Source: Pseudolabrys sp. | GTDB lineage: Bacteria > Pseudomonadota > Alphaproteobacteria > Rhizobiales > Xanthobacteraceae | Assembly: GCA_017849615.1 (NCBI GenBank) | Contig: JAFIGS010000013.1 | Location: forward strand, 1 to 64,000 | Length of the DNA: 64,000 bases | Direction of reading: 5' to 3' | Shown here: positions 55,274 to 62,804 of the stretch, in pieces | How positions within the stretch are numbered: position 1 is the stretch's first letter | How the letters are laid out: each line of letters opens with the position of its first letter | Position numbers and translations under genes: made by a program | The notes under the pieces: model-generated | Databases searched by the model: none | Seen by the model: only the letters and a program-made list of their open reading frames with translations | Told to the model about the DNA's origin: nothing

Positions 55274-56064
55274 TGGCGCGGCACCTGATCAGCCTCGTGG
55301 CGCTGGCCGCGCTCGCCTACTTGGTGCTGCCGCTGGCGGTGATCATCGGCGCGTCGCTGACACAGACCAGCTATCTCGTATTCCCGCCCGAAGGCCTGAC
55401 GCTGAAATGGTTCGGCGTTCTGTTCAACGATCCGTCTTACGTGTCGGCCTTTGTCACGTCGACACTGCTGGCTCTGGCGGCGACAGCCGTCGCCATCGTG
55501 CTGGCGGTCCCCGCCAGCCTCGCGCTCGCGCGGTACGCCTTTCCCGGCCGCAAGTCGGTTTCGGCGCTGCTGGCATCGCCGCTGGTGCTGCCTTACGTCG
55601 TGCTGGGCGCCGCGCTGTTGCAATACGGGTCGGCCATCGGCATAGCGCGCTCGTTCGAGGCGCTCCTTGTCGGCCACGTCATCATCGTGATGCCGTTCGT
55701 TCTGCGTTCGGTATTGCCGCTGCTGAACCCGGAACAGCGAACTCTGGAAGAAGCCTCTCTCGATCTCGGCGCAGGGCCGGCCACGACCTTCTTTCTCGTC
55801 GTCCTCCCGCAGATTCGCGGCGGCATCATCTCGGGCGGCTTGCTCGCCTTCATCTCGTCGTGGATCAACGTCGAACTGTCGATCTTCAACACCACGGCGA
55901 CGCTGAACACCATCCCGGTGAAGATGTTCAACTACGTGCAGTACACGGTTGACCCGACCATCGCGGCGGTGTCGGCGATCACGATCGTCGCCGCCGCGCT
56001 CGTCATCATCATTCTCGATCTGCTGATTGGTCTCGACATGTTGTCCGAGGGCCGTCGGTCCTAA
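55273..56064 (+). CDS. ABC transporter permease (PotC-like)
   Basis: A 263-residue permease with about six TM segments. LEEASLDLGAGPATTFFLVV (about 157-176) is the EAA loop. It begins one base inside the upstream permease stop, and the racemase-family gene follows after 20 bases. With the binding protein, ATPase and PotB-like permease it forms a complete four-gene importer. Confidence 0.92.
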   Translation: MARHLISLVALAALAYLVLPLAVIIGASLTQTSYLVFPPEGLTLKWFGVLFNDPSYVSAFVTSTLLALAATAVAIVLAVPASLALARYAFPGRKSVSALLASPLVLPYVVLGAALLQYGSAIGIARSFEALLVGHVIIVMPFVLRSVLPLLNPEQRTLEEASLDLGAGPATTFFLVVLPQIRGGIISGGLLAFISSWINVELSIFNTTATLNTIPVKMFNYVQYTVDPTIAAVSAITIVAAALVIIILDLLIGLDMLSEGRRS

Positions 56065-56084
56065 TCCCCAACGGAGCTTTTGCC

Positions 56085-57098
56085 ATGCGCAAACAGGATA
56101 GTTTTGACGTCATCTACACGCATACGGAGGGCGAGCCGCTCTGCATCATCCACAGCGGAATTCCCTATCCGGCGGGCTCCACCATTCTCGAGAAGCGAGC
56201 CTTCCTCGAAGCCAACTACGATTGGGTGCGTCAGGCGCTGATGCGCGAGCCGCGCGGCCACCGCGACATGTTCGGCGTATTCCTCACCCCGCCGTCGTCG
56301 CGCGATTACGACGCTGGTCTGATCTACATCGACGGCACCCAGTATTCGCACATGTGCGGCCACGGCACGATCGCCGTCGCGATGGCGATGGTCGCGCGCG
56401 GCATGGTGCGCCGCTCCGACGACGGCATCACCCGCATTCGTTTCGAGACCACGGCCGGTCTGGTGCAGGCCGAGGTCGCGACCGAAGGCGAACAGGTGCT
56501 GTGGACCCGCTTCGAGAACGTGCCGGCCTACGTCGCGGCTCAGGACGTGGCGTTCGATCTGCCGGGCGTCGGCGCGCTGAAGGCCGACATCGTCTGGGGC
56601 GGCAATTATTTCGGCATCATCGATCTGCGCGGCACGTCGCTGCGCATCGGCGCCGAGAACGGCTCGGAGCTGTCGCGGCTCGGCATTCTTGCCCGCGAGG
56701 CCATCCGCGAGAAGGTCAAGATCCAGCACCCCACCGCGGGGCACATCAATAACTTCAACTTCGTCACGTTCTGGCACGAGCCGACGATCGAAGGCGCGCT
56801 GTACAAGAACGTGCATGTGTTCAGCGCCGGCCAGCTCGACCGTTCGCCGGGCGGCACCGGCACCAGCGCCATGATGGCGATGTTCGAGGCGCGCGGCATC
56901 ATCGGCCTCAATCAGCCGATCAAATCGGAAGGTCTGCTCGGGACCGGCACCTTCGAAGGTTGCCTGATCGGTGAAACGAAGCTCAACGACGTTCGCGCCG
57001 TGCGGCCAACGGTGAAAGGCACCGCGGGTCTGCTGGGCACGGCTCGCTGGGCCATCGATCGCAAGGATCCGGTAGGCGCGGGCTTTCTCGTCGCGTAA
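56085..57098 (+). CDS. Proline racemase-superfamily protein lacking the second catalytic Cys
   Basis: A 337-residue protein of the proline racemase/hydroxyproline epimerase superfamily. The first active-site motif MCGHG is intact (C91). The second, normally DRSPCGTGTSA, reads DRSPGGTGTSA here (G256, codon GGC at 56850-56852). Two-Cys enzymes epimerise; known one-Cys members with Thr at this place dehydrate trans-3-hydroxyproline. A Gly there is a different arrangement and may mean a dehydratase-like or altered activity. It closes the ABC operon, so it likely acts on the imported compound. All other superfamily landmarks (for example NNFNFVTFW) are present. Confidence 0.9.
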   Translation: MRKQDSFDVIYTHTEGEPLCIIHSGIPYPAGSTILEKRAFLEANYDWVRQALMREPRGHRDMFGVFLTPPSSRDYDAGLIYIDGTQYSHMCGHGTIAVAMAMVARGMVRRSDDGITRIRFETTAGLVQAEVATEGEQVLWTRFENVPAYVAAQDVAFDLPGVGALKADIVWGGNYFGIIDLRGTSLRIGAENGSELSRLGILAREAIREKVKIQHPTAGHINNFNFVTFWHEPTIEGALYKNVHVFSAGQLDRSPGGTGTSAMMAMFEARGIIGLNQPIKSEGLLGTGTFEGCLIGETKLNDVRAVRPTVKGTAGLLGTARWAIDRKDPVGAGFLVA

Positions 57099-57185
57099 GC
57101 GCCGGCCCGGCATACGCTCGAAAAGCATTTCGGCGCGGGCAGCTTTCTGCCCGCGCCGACGCTTGGCTGTCATGAAGCGCGAGTT

Positions 57186-58277
57186 TCAGACGCCCTTCGC
57201 CAGTTCCGTCAGGATGTGCTTCACCGACGGGGTGACGATGGCGACGAACTGCGTTTCGCGCTGGCGGCGGGCGGCTTCTGCGCCGGTGAGATAGCCGCGG
57301 GCGCCGGCCTGTAGCACGGCTGCCTGCGCCGCTTCCAGCGCCAGATAGGAAATATCGAGGCGCGCTTTCAGCACATCGAGGAAACCGGCGCGATCGGTCG
57401 GCTGCGGATCCTGCGCCAGCGCGCGCACGCGCGCGTGGAGGCGATCGGCGCGCTCGTCGATCTCGTCGGGATCCAGCGGCAGATGTTCGGCGAGACGTCG
57501 GCCATAGCTGTCGGCGCGCATGCTGGCGGCCGCGCCGCGCGCGGCGCCGAGCCCCATGCCGGCCTGCAGCAGCACGAAGCCCTTGCGGATGCGTGGGATG
57601 AACTTGCCGGCGTCGTGGCTGAGCACGTCGTCGTCGTCGACGAAGGCGTCGCGGAACATCACCGTCACGGTGGCGCTGCCTTCGAGCGCGACGAAATGCG
57701 CGTTCTGCGCCGTCGAGACATTGTCGCTGCCGGCACGGAACACGGCCATGACGCGGCGGTCCGGCTCGTCTTCCAGCGCGAAGACCGCCGCGAACAGATG
57801 GCCGTTCTCGACATTCGACACGAAGGGCAGGCGTCCGGTGACCTGGTAGCCGCCGGCCACCTTGCGGCCCTTCAAGGCCAGGGGTTCGATGCCGGAAAAG
57901 GCCTTCATCGCATTGGACAGGCCGGTGCCGCCGAGCTGCGCGCCGGTCGCGACGCCGGCGAGATAGCGCTCGCGCGGCGCCGGATTGTCGGCCTGCGTGA
58001 GGTACCAGCCGAGCGCGTCCTGGCACCACATGCAGAAGCCGGTGGTGATGCAGGTCGCCGAGACCTCGGCCATGGCGTCGATGGCGCCGACCAGCCCCGC
58101 GCCCGGATCGCCGGACGTGTGATGTGCGAACGCGCCGGCCACGCCGAAGTCGCGCAACACGGCCTCGGGGTAAAGCCCATTCTCGTCGATCTGCCGCACC
58201 AGCGGCCGCAGATCGCGCGCGACGATGTCGGCGACGCTGCGGGCCGGCGCTTCAGCTTCGGCGAGGCGCGCTGACAT
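57186..58277 (-). CDS. Divergent acyl-CoA-dehydrogenase-fold protein
   Basis: A 363-residue protein of the acyl-CoA dehydrogenase/monooxygenase fold. CITTGFCMWCQDALGWYL, a central beta domain with GYQVTGRLPFVSNVENGHLF, and C-terminal helices with ARGYLTGAEAARRQRET (described by GARGYLTG) are recognisable. The normal catalytic EGT motif near the end is absent: the segment reads IVTPSVKHILTEL. So it is not a standard dehydrogenase, and flavin monooxygenases of the DszC/SfnC type are the nearest idea. The ATG overlaps the stop of the OsmC gene in TGATG. It ends an operon with an SsuB/TauB-type transporter, suggesting organosulfur or related compounds. Confidence 0.8.
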   Translation of the reverse strand: MSARLAEAEAPARSVADIVARDLRPLVRQIDENGLYPEAVLRDFGVAGAFAHHTSGDPGAGLVGAIDAMAEVSATCITTGFCMWCQDALGWYLTQADNPAPRERYLAGVATGAQLGGTGLSNAMKAFSGIEPLALKGRKVAGGYQVTGRLPFVSNVENGHLFAAVFALEDEPDRRVMAVFRAGSDNVSTAQNAHFVALEGSATVTVMFRDAFVDDDDVLSHDAGKFIPRIRKGFVLLQAGMGLGAARGAAASMRADSYGRRLAEHLPLDPDEIDERADRLHARVRALAQDPQPTDRAGFLDVLKARLDISYLALEAAQAAVLQAGARGYLTGAEAARRQRETQFVAIVTPSVKHILTELAKGV

Positions 58278-58825
58278 CAGCCGTGATCCCGCGTCACCGC
58301 GACCGGCACCGGGTTTTGCACGGTGTTGAGCACCGGCGACCATTTGGCGGCGTGGGCGACGAGTTCGTCGAGCTCGGCTTCGGTGGCGCCATCGGCGGCG
58401 ACGTGCGCCTTGATGCGGACGGCGGTGAGGCCGAGCGGCTTGGGCGACAGATCGCCGACGCCCCAAACCGACGTGATGTTGATGTCGCCTTCCAATTCGA
58501 TCTCGATCGAGCGCACGATCCAGCCGCGCGCCACGGCGTTGGCCTGGATGCCGACGGCGACGCAGGAGCCGAGCGCGGCGAGCAGCGCCTCGGTCGGGTT
58601 CGGCGCGGTATCGTCGCCGAGCAACTGCGGCGGTTCGTCAACGATATGCGCCGACAGATTGCGGATGAAATTCTGGTGGCGGAATTTCTTGCCTTCGGCG
58701 ACGGTGCGGCAGCGCACGGTGCGCACCGCGGACGGATCGGACTTGCCCTTGTTGGCGAGGGCCTCGAGGCCGGCCTTGTCGATCGGCTCGAAGGTGGCGA
58801 CGGTCTTGAGCGAGGTGGCGGTCAT
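58277..58825 (-). CDS. OsmC-family protein
   Basis: A 182-residue OsmC/Ohr-fold protein. NPTEALLAALGSCVAVGIQA (about 77-96) holds the Cys of the second active-site position (C89). RHQNFIRNLSAHIVDEPPQL near 49-68 has no Cys, so it is not an ordinary two-Cys Ohr peroxidase. It is linked on both sides: the permease gene ends 34 bases upstream and the acyl-CoA-dehydrogenase-fold gene overlaps its stop. A redox role in handling the transported compound is possible. Confidence 0.87.
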   Translation of the reverse strand: MTATSLKTVATFEPIDKAGLEALANKGKSDPSAVRTVRCRTVAEGKKFRHQNFIRNLSAHIVDEPPQLLGDDTAPNPTEALLAALGSCVAVGIQANAVARGWIVRSIEIELEGDINITSVWGVGDLSPKPLGLTAVRIKAHVAADGATEAELDELVAHAAKWSPVLNTVQNPVPVAVTRDHG

Positions 58826-58859
58826 GATGGTTCTCCGGCTGTTACTTGAAAGGTAGAGA

Positions 58860-59681
58860 TCAGGCGGTGGGAGTCCAGTGCGCGCGCCTGATCAACAGTG
58901 CGAGAGCGGCATCGAGCGCAAAGCCGATGACGCCGATGAGTATGACGACGGCGCCGAGGCGGTCGTAGGATAGCGTGTCGCGCGCGTCGTTGATGGCGTA
59001 GCCGAGGCCGCTGGTGATGCCGAGGAATTCGGCAGGCACCAACACGATCCAGGCGACGCCGAGCGCGAGCCGCAGCCCGCCGAAGATATCGCGCGCCACG
59101 GCGGGAAAGATCACGCGATGCAGGATCGCGAGCGGCTTGCCGCCGAGATTGGCGGCCATCGCCAGCCACACCGGATCGATGCGCTTTACGCCGGCGGCGG
59201 TGGAGAAGATGATCGGCCACACCGAGGCGACGGCGATGAGAAAGACGATGGCGCCGTTCCAGCTCGCGAACATCAGGATGGCGATCGGCATCCAGGCCAG
59301 CGGGCTGATCATGCGCAGAAACTGAAATGGGAACTGCAACAGTTCTTCGAGCAGCCGCCAGCGGCCGATGGCGAGGCCGACCGGCGTGCCGATGACGAAG
59401 GCCCAGAACAGGCCTTGCAGCACACGCGACAGGCTCGGGCCGGCTGCCGCCGCGGCGTCGCCGGAGACGATCATCTGCCACAGCGCCTTCAAGGTGGTGC
59501 CGATGGTAAAGCTGTTGAACGCCGAGAGGCGCGGCGTGCTTTCGATGATCAGGCCGCCAATCCACCACAGGCCGATCACGATGCCGATGCCGGCGAGCGG
59601 CATGACGACACGCCGCAACGCCGTCAGCTTGAGAGCGGACGGCGCGGGTGCTGTGTTGGCATGATCGGCGGCAACGGACAT
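58860..59681 (-). CDS. Sulfonate/nitrate/taurine-type ABC transporter permease
   Basis: A 273-residue permease of the SsuC/TauC/NrtB class with about six TM segments. The ATPase-contact loop reads RIDPVWLAMAANLGGKPLAI, and GLRLALGVAWIVLVPAEFLG is the typical next segment. The ATG (59681-59679) overlaps the binding-protein stop in TGATG. It is the membrane part of the importer encoded by this minus-strand operon. Confidence 0.92.
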   Translation of the reverse strand: MSVAADHANTAPAPSALKLTALRRVVMPLAGIGIVIGLWWIGGLIIESTPRLSAFNSFTIGTTLKALWQMIVSGDAAAAAGPSLSRVLQGLFWAFVIGTPVGLAIGRWRLLEELLQFPFQFLRMISPLAWMPIAILMFASWNGAIVFLIAVASVWPIIFSTAAGVKRIDPVWLAMAANLGGKPLAILHRVIFPAVARDIFGGLRLALGVAWIVLVPAEFLGITSGLGYAINDARDTLSYDRLGAVVILIGVIGFALDAALALLIRRAHWTPTA

Positions 59682-60922
59682 CAGAGCGAAAGCACTTCCT
59701 GGCGGTCGAAGGGATTGGTGCGATCGACGCTCGGGTCGTTGAGCCAATCGGGGTTCTTGCCGATGGCTTCCTTGACGAAGCGGTAATCGACGAGATCCTT
59801 GGCGACGAAATCGGGATCGAGACCCTTGAGGAAGGTGGTGTCGCCTTCGACCACGGTCTTGTTCATGTGCTCGACGATCAGGCGCGTGGCCGACGGATAG
59901 GGCCACGGCTGGAAGTCGATGCGGCCGTTCTTCCAGTCGCGGTGGTGAATGGCGCCGCTCTGGTCATAAGCCGGGCCGTAATCGGTGACGGCCTTTTCCA
60001 CGACATCTGCTGGCGTCGGCAGATAGCCCTTGCCGTCGCGCGAGATCAGCTTGGCGACCTCGGCCTTGCTCTTCGAGGCATAGACATGGGCGCGGACGAT
60101 GGCGTCGGTGACCTTCTGCGTCCATTCCGGCTTGTCGCGGGTGTAGCTCTCATTGGTGCAGATGACGCAGCACGGATGATTTTTCCAGATGTCGCCGGTG
60201 AAGCGCAGCATCTTCGCGCCGGCGCGTAGTTCGCCGAGCGCGTTGAACGGTTCGGCGACGATGTAGCCGTGGATCTTCTTCGCCGCGAGAGCGGTCGGCA
60301 TATCCGGCGGTGCCAGAATCTGCAGCGCGCATTCGTCCGGCGCGAGCTCGGCCGTTTCCGGCTTGATCACTGGCTTTACGCCGGATTCGCGCAGCGCGTA
60401 TTGCAGCACGATGTTGTGCATCGAATACCAGAACGGCACCGCGATGCGCTTGCCGCCGAGATCGGCGAATTTGGTAATGCCGGTGTCGCCGCCGACGACA
60501 AGGCCGGAGCCGTTGGTGTGGCCCCAGGCCAGGATCTTGACCGGGAATTTGTTGTTGTAGCGCATCCACACCGGAATCGGCTTCAGGAGATGCACGAGAT
60601 TGAACTTGCCCGAGGCAAAGCCTTCGACCAGGGCCGACCAGCTGCGGATCAGCACCGGCGGCTCGGTCTTGAGGCCGGCTTCCTCGAAATAGCCGTTCGC
60701 ATGCGCGGTCAGCAGCGCGGTGGCGTCGGTGATCGGCAGGTAGCCGATGCGCACGACATCGTCGGTGGCCTGTGCCTTGGCGACGTCGATGCCCTTCGCC
60801 GCGAGCAGCGCGGCAAGGCCGCCGCGGGCGAGATAATCGAGCGTGTCGCGGCGCGTGATGCCGCCGCCGTCGAGCGGCGCGCAGCACAGGTCGGCGTTGA
60901 ACCTTTTGAAAAAATTGGACAT
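59681..60922 (-). CDS. NMT1/TauA-type ABC substrate-binding protein with Tat-like signal
   Basis: A 413-residue binding protein of the NrtA/CmpA/SsuA class. The leader is unusual: about 22 residues with a CC pair precede a twin-arginine-like ITRRDTLDYLARGGLAALLA, so it may be exported folded by Tat. VRIGYLPITDATALLTAHANGYFEEAG and FNLVHLLKPIPVWMRYNN follow in the mature part (landmarks GYLPITD and HLLKPIP). The LHLLKP-type segment resembles nitrate/bicarbonate/sulfonate receptors rather than taurine ones. The ligand is not known. Confidence 0.88.
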   Translation of the reverse strand: MSNFFKRFNADLCCAPLDGGGITRRDTLDYLARGGLAALLAAKGIDVAKAQATDDVVRIGYLPITDATALLTAHANGYFEEAGLKTEPPVLIRSWSALVEGFASGKFNLVHLLKPIPVWMRYNNKFPVKILAWGHTNGSGLVVGGDTGITKFADLGGKRIAVPFWYSMHNIVLQYALRESGVKPVIKPETAELAPDECALQILAPPDMPTALAAKKIHGYIVAEPFNALGELRAGAKMLRFTGDIWKNHPCCVICTNESYTRDKPEWTQKVTDAIVRAHVYASKSKAEVAKLISRDGKGYLPTPADVVEKAVTDYGPAYDQSGAIHHRDWKNGRIDFQPWPYPSATRLIVEHMNKTVVEGDTTFLKGLDPDFVAKDLVDYRFVKEAIGKNPDWLNDPSVDRTNPFDRQEVLSL

Positions 60923-60938
60923 GCGAATGTTCTCCGGG

Positions 60939-61664
60939 TCAGGCGGCTTCGCGCCGATCCGACAATTGGGCTCTCAGTTCCTGTTCGGCGTTGCTGCCGA
61001 GGGCGATGTCGCGCTCGATGCGGCCGGGCGAGGACGCGAGCACGAGAACGCGGTCGGCCAGCGCCGCCGCGTCGCTCAGATCATGCGTAACGGTGACGAG
61101 GGTCATGCCGCGCGCCGTGGCCAGCCGGCGGATGTCGGCGCGCAAGGCGGCGCGGGTTTCCTGATCGAGCGCGGAGAAGGGCTCATCGAGCAGCAGCACG
61201 GCGGGATCGCCGGCGAGCGCGCGGGCGAGCGCGATGCGCTGCTGCTGGCCGCCGGACAATCTGGTCGGCAGCGCGTCGGCGCGGTCGGCGAGGCCGACTT
61301 GCGCGATCAGGCCGTCCGCCTTGGCGCGTGCGGCGGTGCGATCCTGGCGCGCGGCCTTGGAGAAATGCAGCGGCAGCAGGACATTGTCGCGGGCGGTAAG
61401 CCAGGGCAACAGAGCCGGCCGCTGGAACATGAGCACCGGCTTGGTGGCCTGGCCGGCCGCCGGCGCGCCGCCGATGCTGACGGCGCCGCGGCTTGGTCCG
61501 AGCAACCCGGCGATCAGATGCAGAAGCGTCGACTTGCCGGCGCCCGAGCGCCCGACAATGGCGACATGCTCGCCGGCCCCGATCGCGAAGGACAGGTCGG
61601 TGAGGATCGGGGTGCTGCCGTAATGAAACGAGAGCAGATGGGCTTGGATGGTACCGGCGGACAT
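60939..61664 (-). CDS. Sulfonate/nitrate-type ABC transporter ATPase
   Basis: A 241-residue ATPase. Walker A GRSGAGKST is near 37-45, the signature LSGGQQQRIALARAL near 136-150 and Walker B VLLLDEPFSALDQ near 155-167. It is the first gene of the five-gene minus-strand operon, 16 bases ahead of the binding-protein gene. The 204-base region to the divergent gene at 61869 must hold the operon promoter. Confidence 0.93.
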   Translation of the reverse strand: MSAGTIQAHLLSFHYGSTPILTDLSFAIGAGEHVAIVGRSGAGKSTLLHLIAGLLGPSRGAVSIGGAPAAGQATKPVLMFQRPALLPWLTARDNVLLPLHFSKAARQDRTAARAKADGLIAQVGLADRADALPTRLSGGQQQRIALARALAGDPAVLLLDEPFSALDQETRAALRADIRRLATARGMTLVTVTHDLSDAAALADRVLVLASSPGRIERDIALGSNAEQELRAQLSDRREAA

Positions 61665-61868
61665 ACCGGCAATATGGCGAGAATAATTTTTCTTTGAATT
61701 CCAAAGATGCGCGACAAAGCAGCATGAACATGCTTCATATGGCTCTATTTGGAGACGAAATAGGCTGCCTCTGCGACGTTATGCAGCGTTCCGTAGAATG
61801 AGTTGCCGCCGTGGCGGAAAATACGCCAAATGGGCGGGGAGACCAGTGCCTCCGGAACCGAAGGTCCC

Positions 61869-62804
61869 ATGCTGCGCAATTTCACAGCCGGCGATGTTCA
61901 TGCCGCGCTCGATTATACCTCACTGATTGAGGCCCTGCGTGTGGCCTTCCGGAACGGCGGCGAGGCGATGCCGGTGCGACAGGCCTACGATGTCGGCTTT
62001 GGCGGCGCGCCGGCCCATCTGCTCACCATGCCGGCCTGGCAGCGCGGCAAGTCGCTCGGCGTCAAACTGGTCACGGTGTTCCCGCAAAACGCCACGCGCG
62101 GCCTCGGCGCCGTGTCGTCGCTCTATGTTCTGTTCGACGGCGAGACCGGCGTGCCGCGCGCCATGATCGACGGCGAGGCGCTGACCAACCGCCGCACGGC
62201 GGCGGCGTCCGCGCTGGCCTCGACCTATCTGTCGCGTCCCGACAGTTCGACATTGCTGATGGTCGGCACCGGGCATCTGGCGCATCATCTGCCCGAGGCG
62301 CATGCCGCGGTGCGGCCGATCGAGCAAGTGCTCGTCTGGGGCCGCAACGGCGAACGCGCCGCGGCGCTGGTGAAGAAGCTCGTCGCCAAGGGCCTGGCGG
62401 CCACCTCGGTCAGCGATCTCGACGCGGCGGTCGGGCGGGCCGACATCGTCAGTTGCGCGACGACCTCCACCGAGGCGCTGGTGAAGGGCCGTCTCCTGCG
62501 CCCCGGCTCCCATGTCGATCTCGTCGGCGCCTTCACGCCGCAGATGCGCGAATGCGACGACGACACCATGCGCCGCGCCAATGTCTTCGTCGATACGCGC
62601 GCCGGCGCACTCAAGGAAGCAGGCGACATATTGCAGCCGATCGCGACGGGCGCGATCACCGCCGACGCCATTCGCGGAGATCTGCACGATCTCGCCAGCG
62701 GCGCCGTGGTCCGCCGCGGCGATGACTCGGAGATTACATTGTTCAAGTCGGTCGGTGCTGCCATCGAGGATCTGACTGCGGCGTCGCTGCTGGTGCCGGC
62801 ATGA
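61869..62804 (+). CDS. Ornithine cyclodeaminase-family NAD(P)-dependent enzyme
   Basis: A 311-residue member of the OCD/mu-crystallin family. VKLVTVFPQNATRGLGAVSS, DGEALTNRRTAAASALASTY and MVGTGHLAHHLPEAHAAV (dinucleotide fold) are typical. The family includes ornithine cyclodeaminase and also reductases of delta-1-pyrroline-2-carboxylate, the product of trans-3-hydroxyproline dehydratase. The ATG at 61869 is chosen; a longer frame from 61803 is unlikely. Its stop overlaps the start of the oxidase gene in ATGA. It is divergent from the ABC operon. Confidence 0.9.
   Translation: MLRNFTAGDVHAALDYTSLIEALRVAFRNGGEAMPVRQAYDVGFGGAPAHLLTMPAWQRGKSLGVKLVTVFPQNATRGLGAVSSLYVLFDGETGVPRAMIDGEALTNRRTAAASALASTYLSRPDSSTLLMVGTGHLAHHLPEAHAAVRPIEQVLVWGRNGERAAALVKKLVAKGLAATSVSDLDAAVGRADIVSCATTSTEALVKGRLLRPGSHVDLVGAFTPQMRECDDDTMRRANVFVDTRAGALKEAGDILQPIATGAITADAIRGDLHDLASGAVVRRGDDSEITLFKSVGAAIEDLTAASLLVPA

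Noticed and set aside
52264-56064. Firm assignment of the PotABC-like system to spermidine or putrescine
   Set aside because: The family covers many amines and sugar-like ligands, and the adjoining racemase-family gene points to another substrate.
59681-60922. Lipoprotein reading of the binding-protein N-terminus (CC pair)
   Set aside because: No hydrophobic stretch precedes the Cys residues; a Tat-like signal follows them instead.
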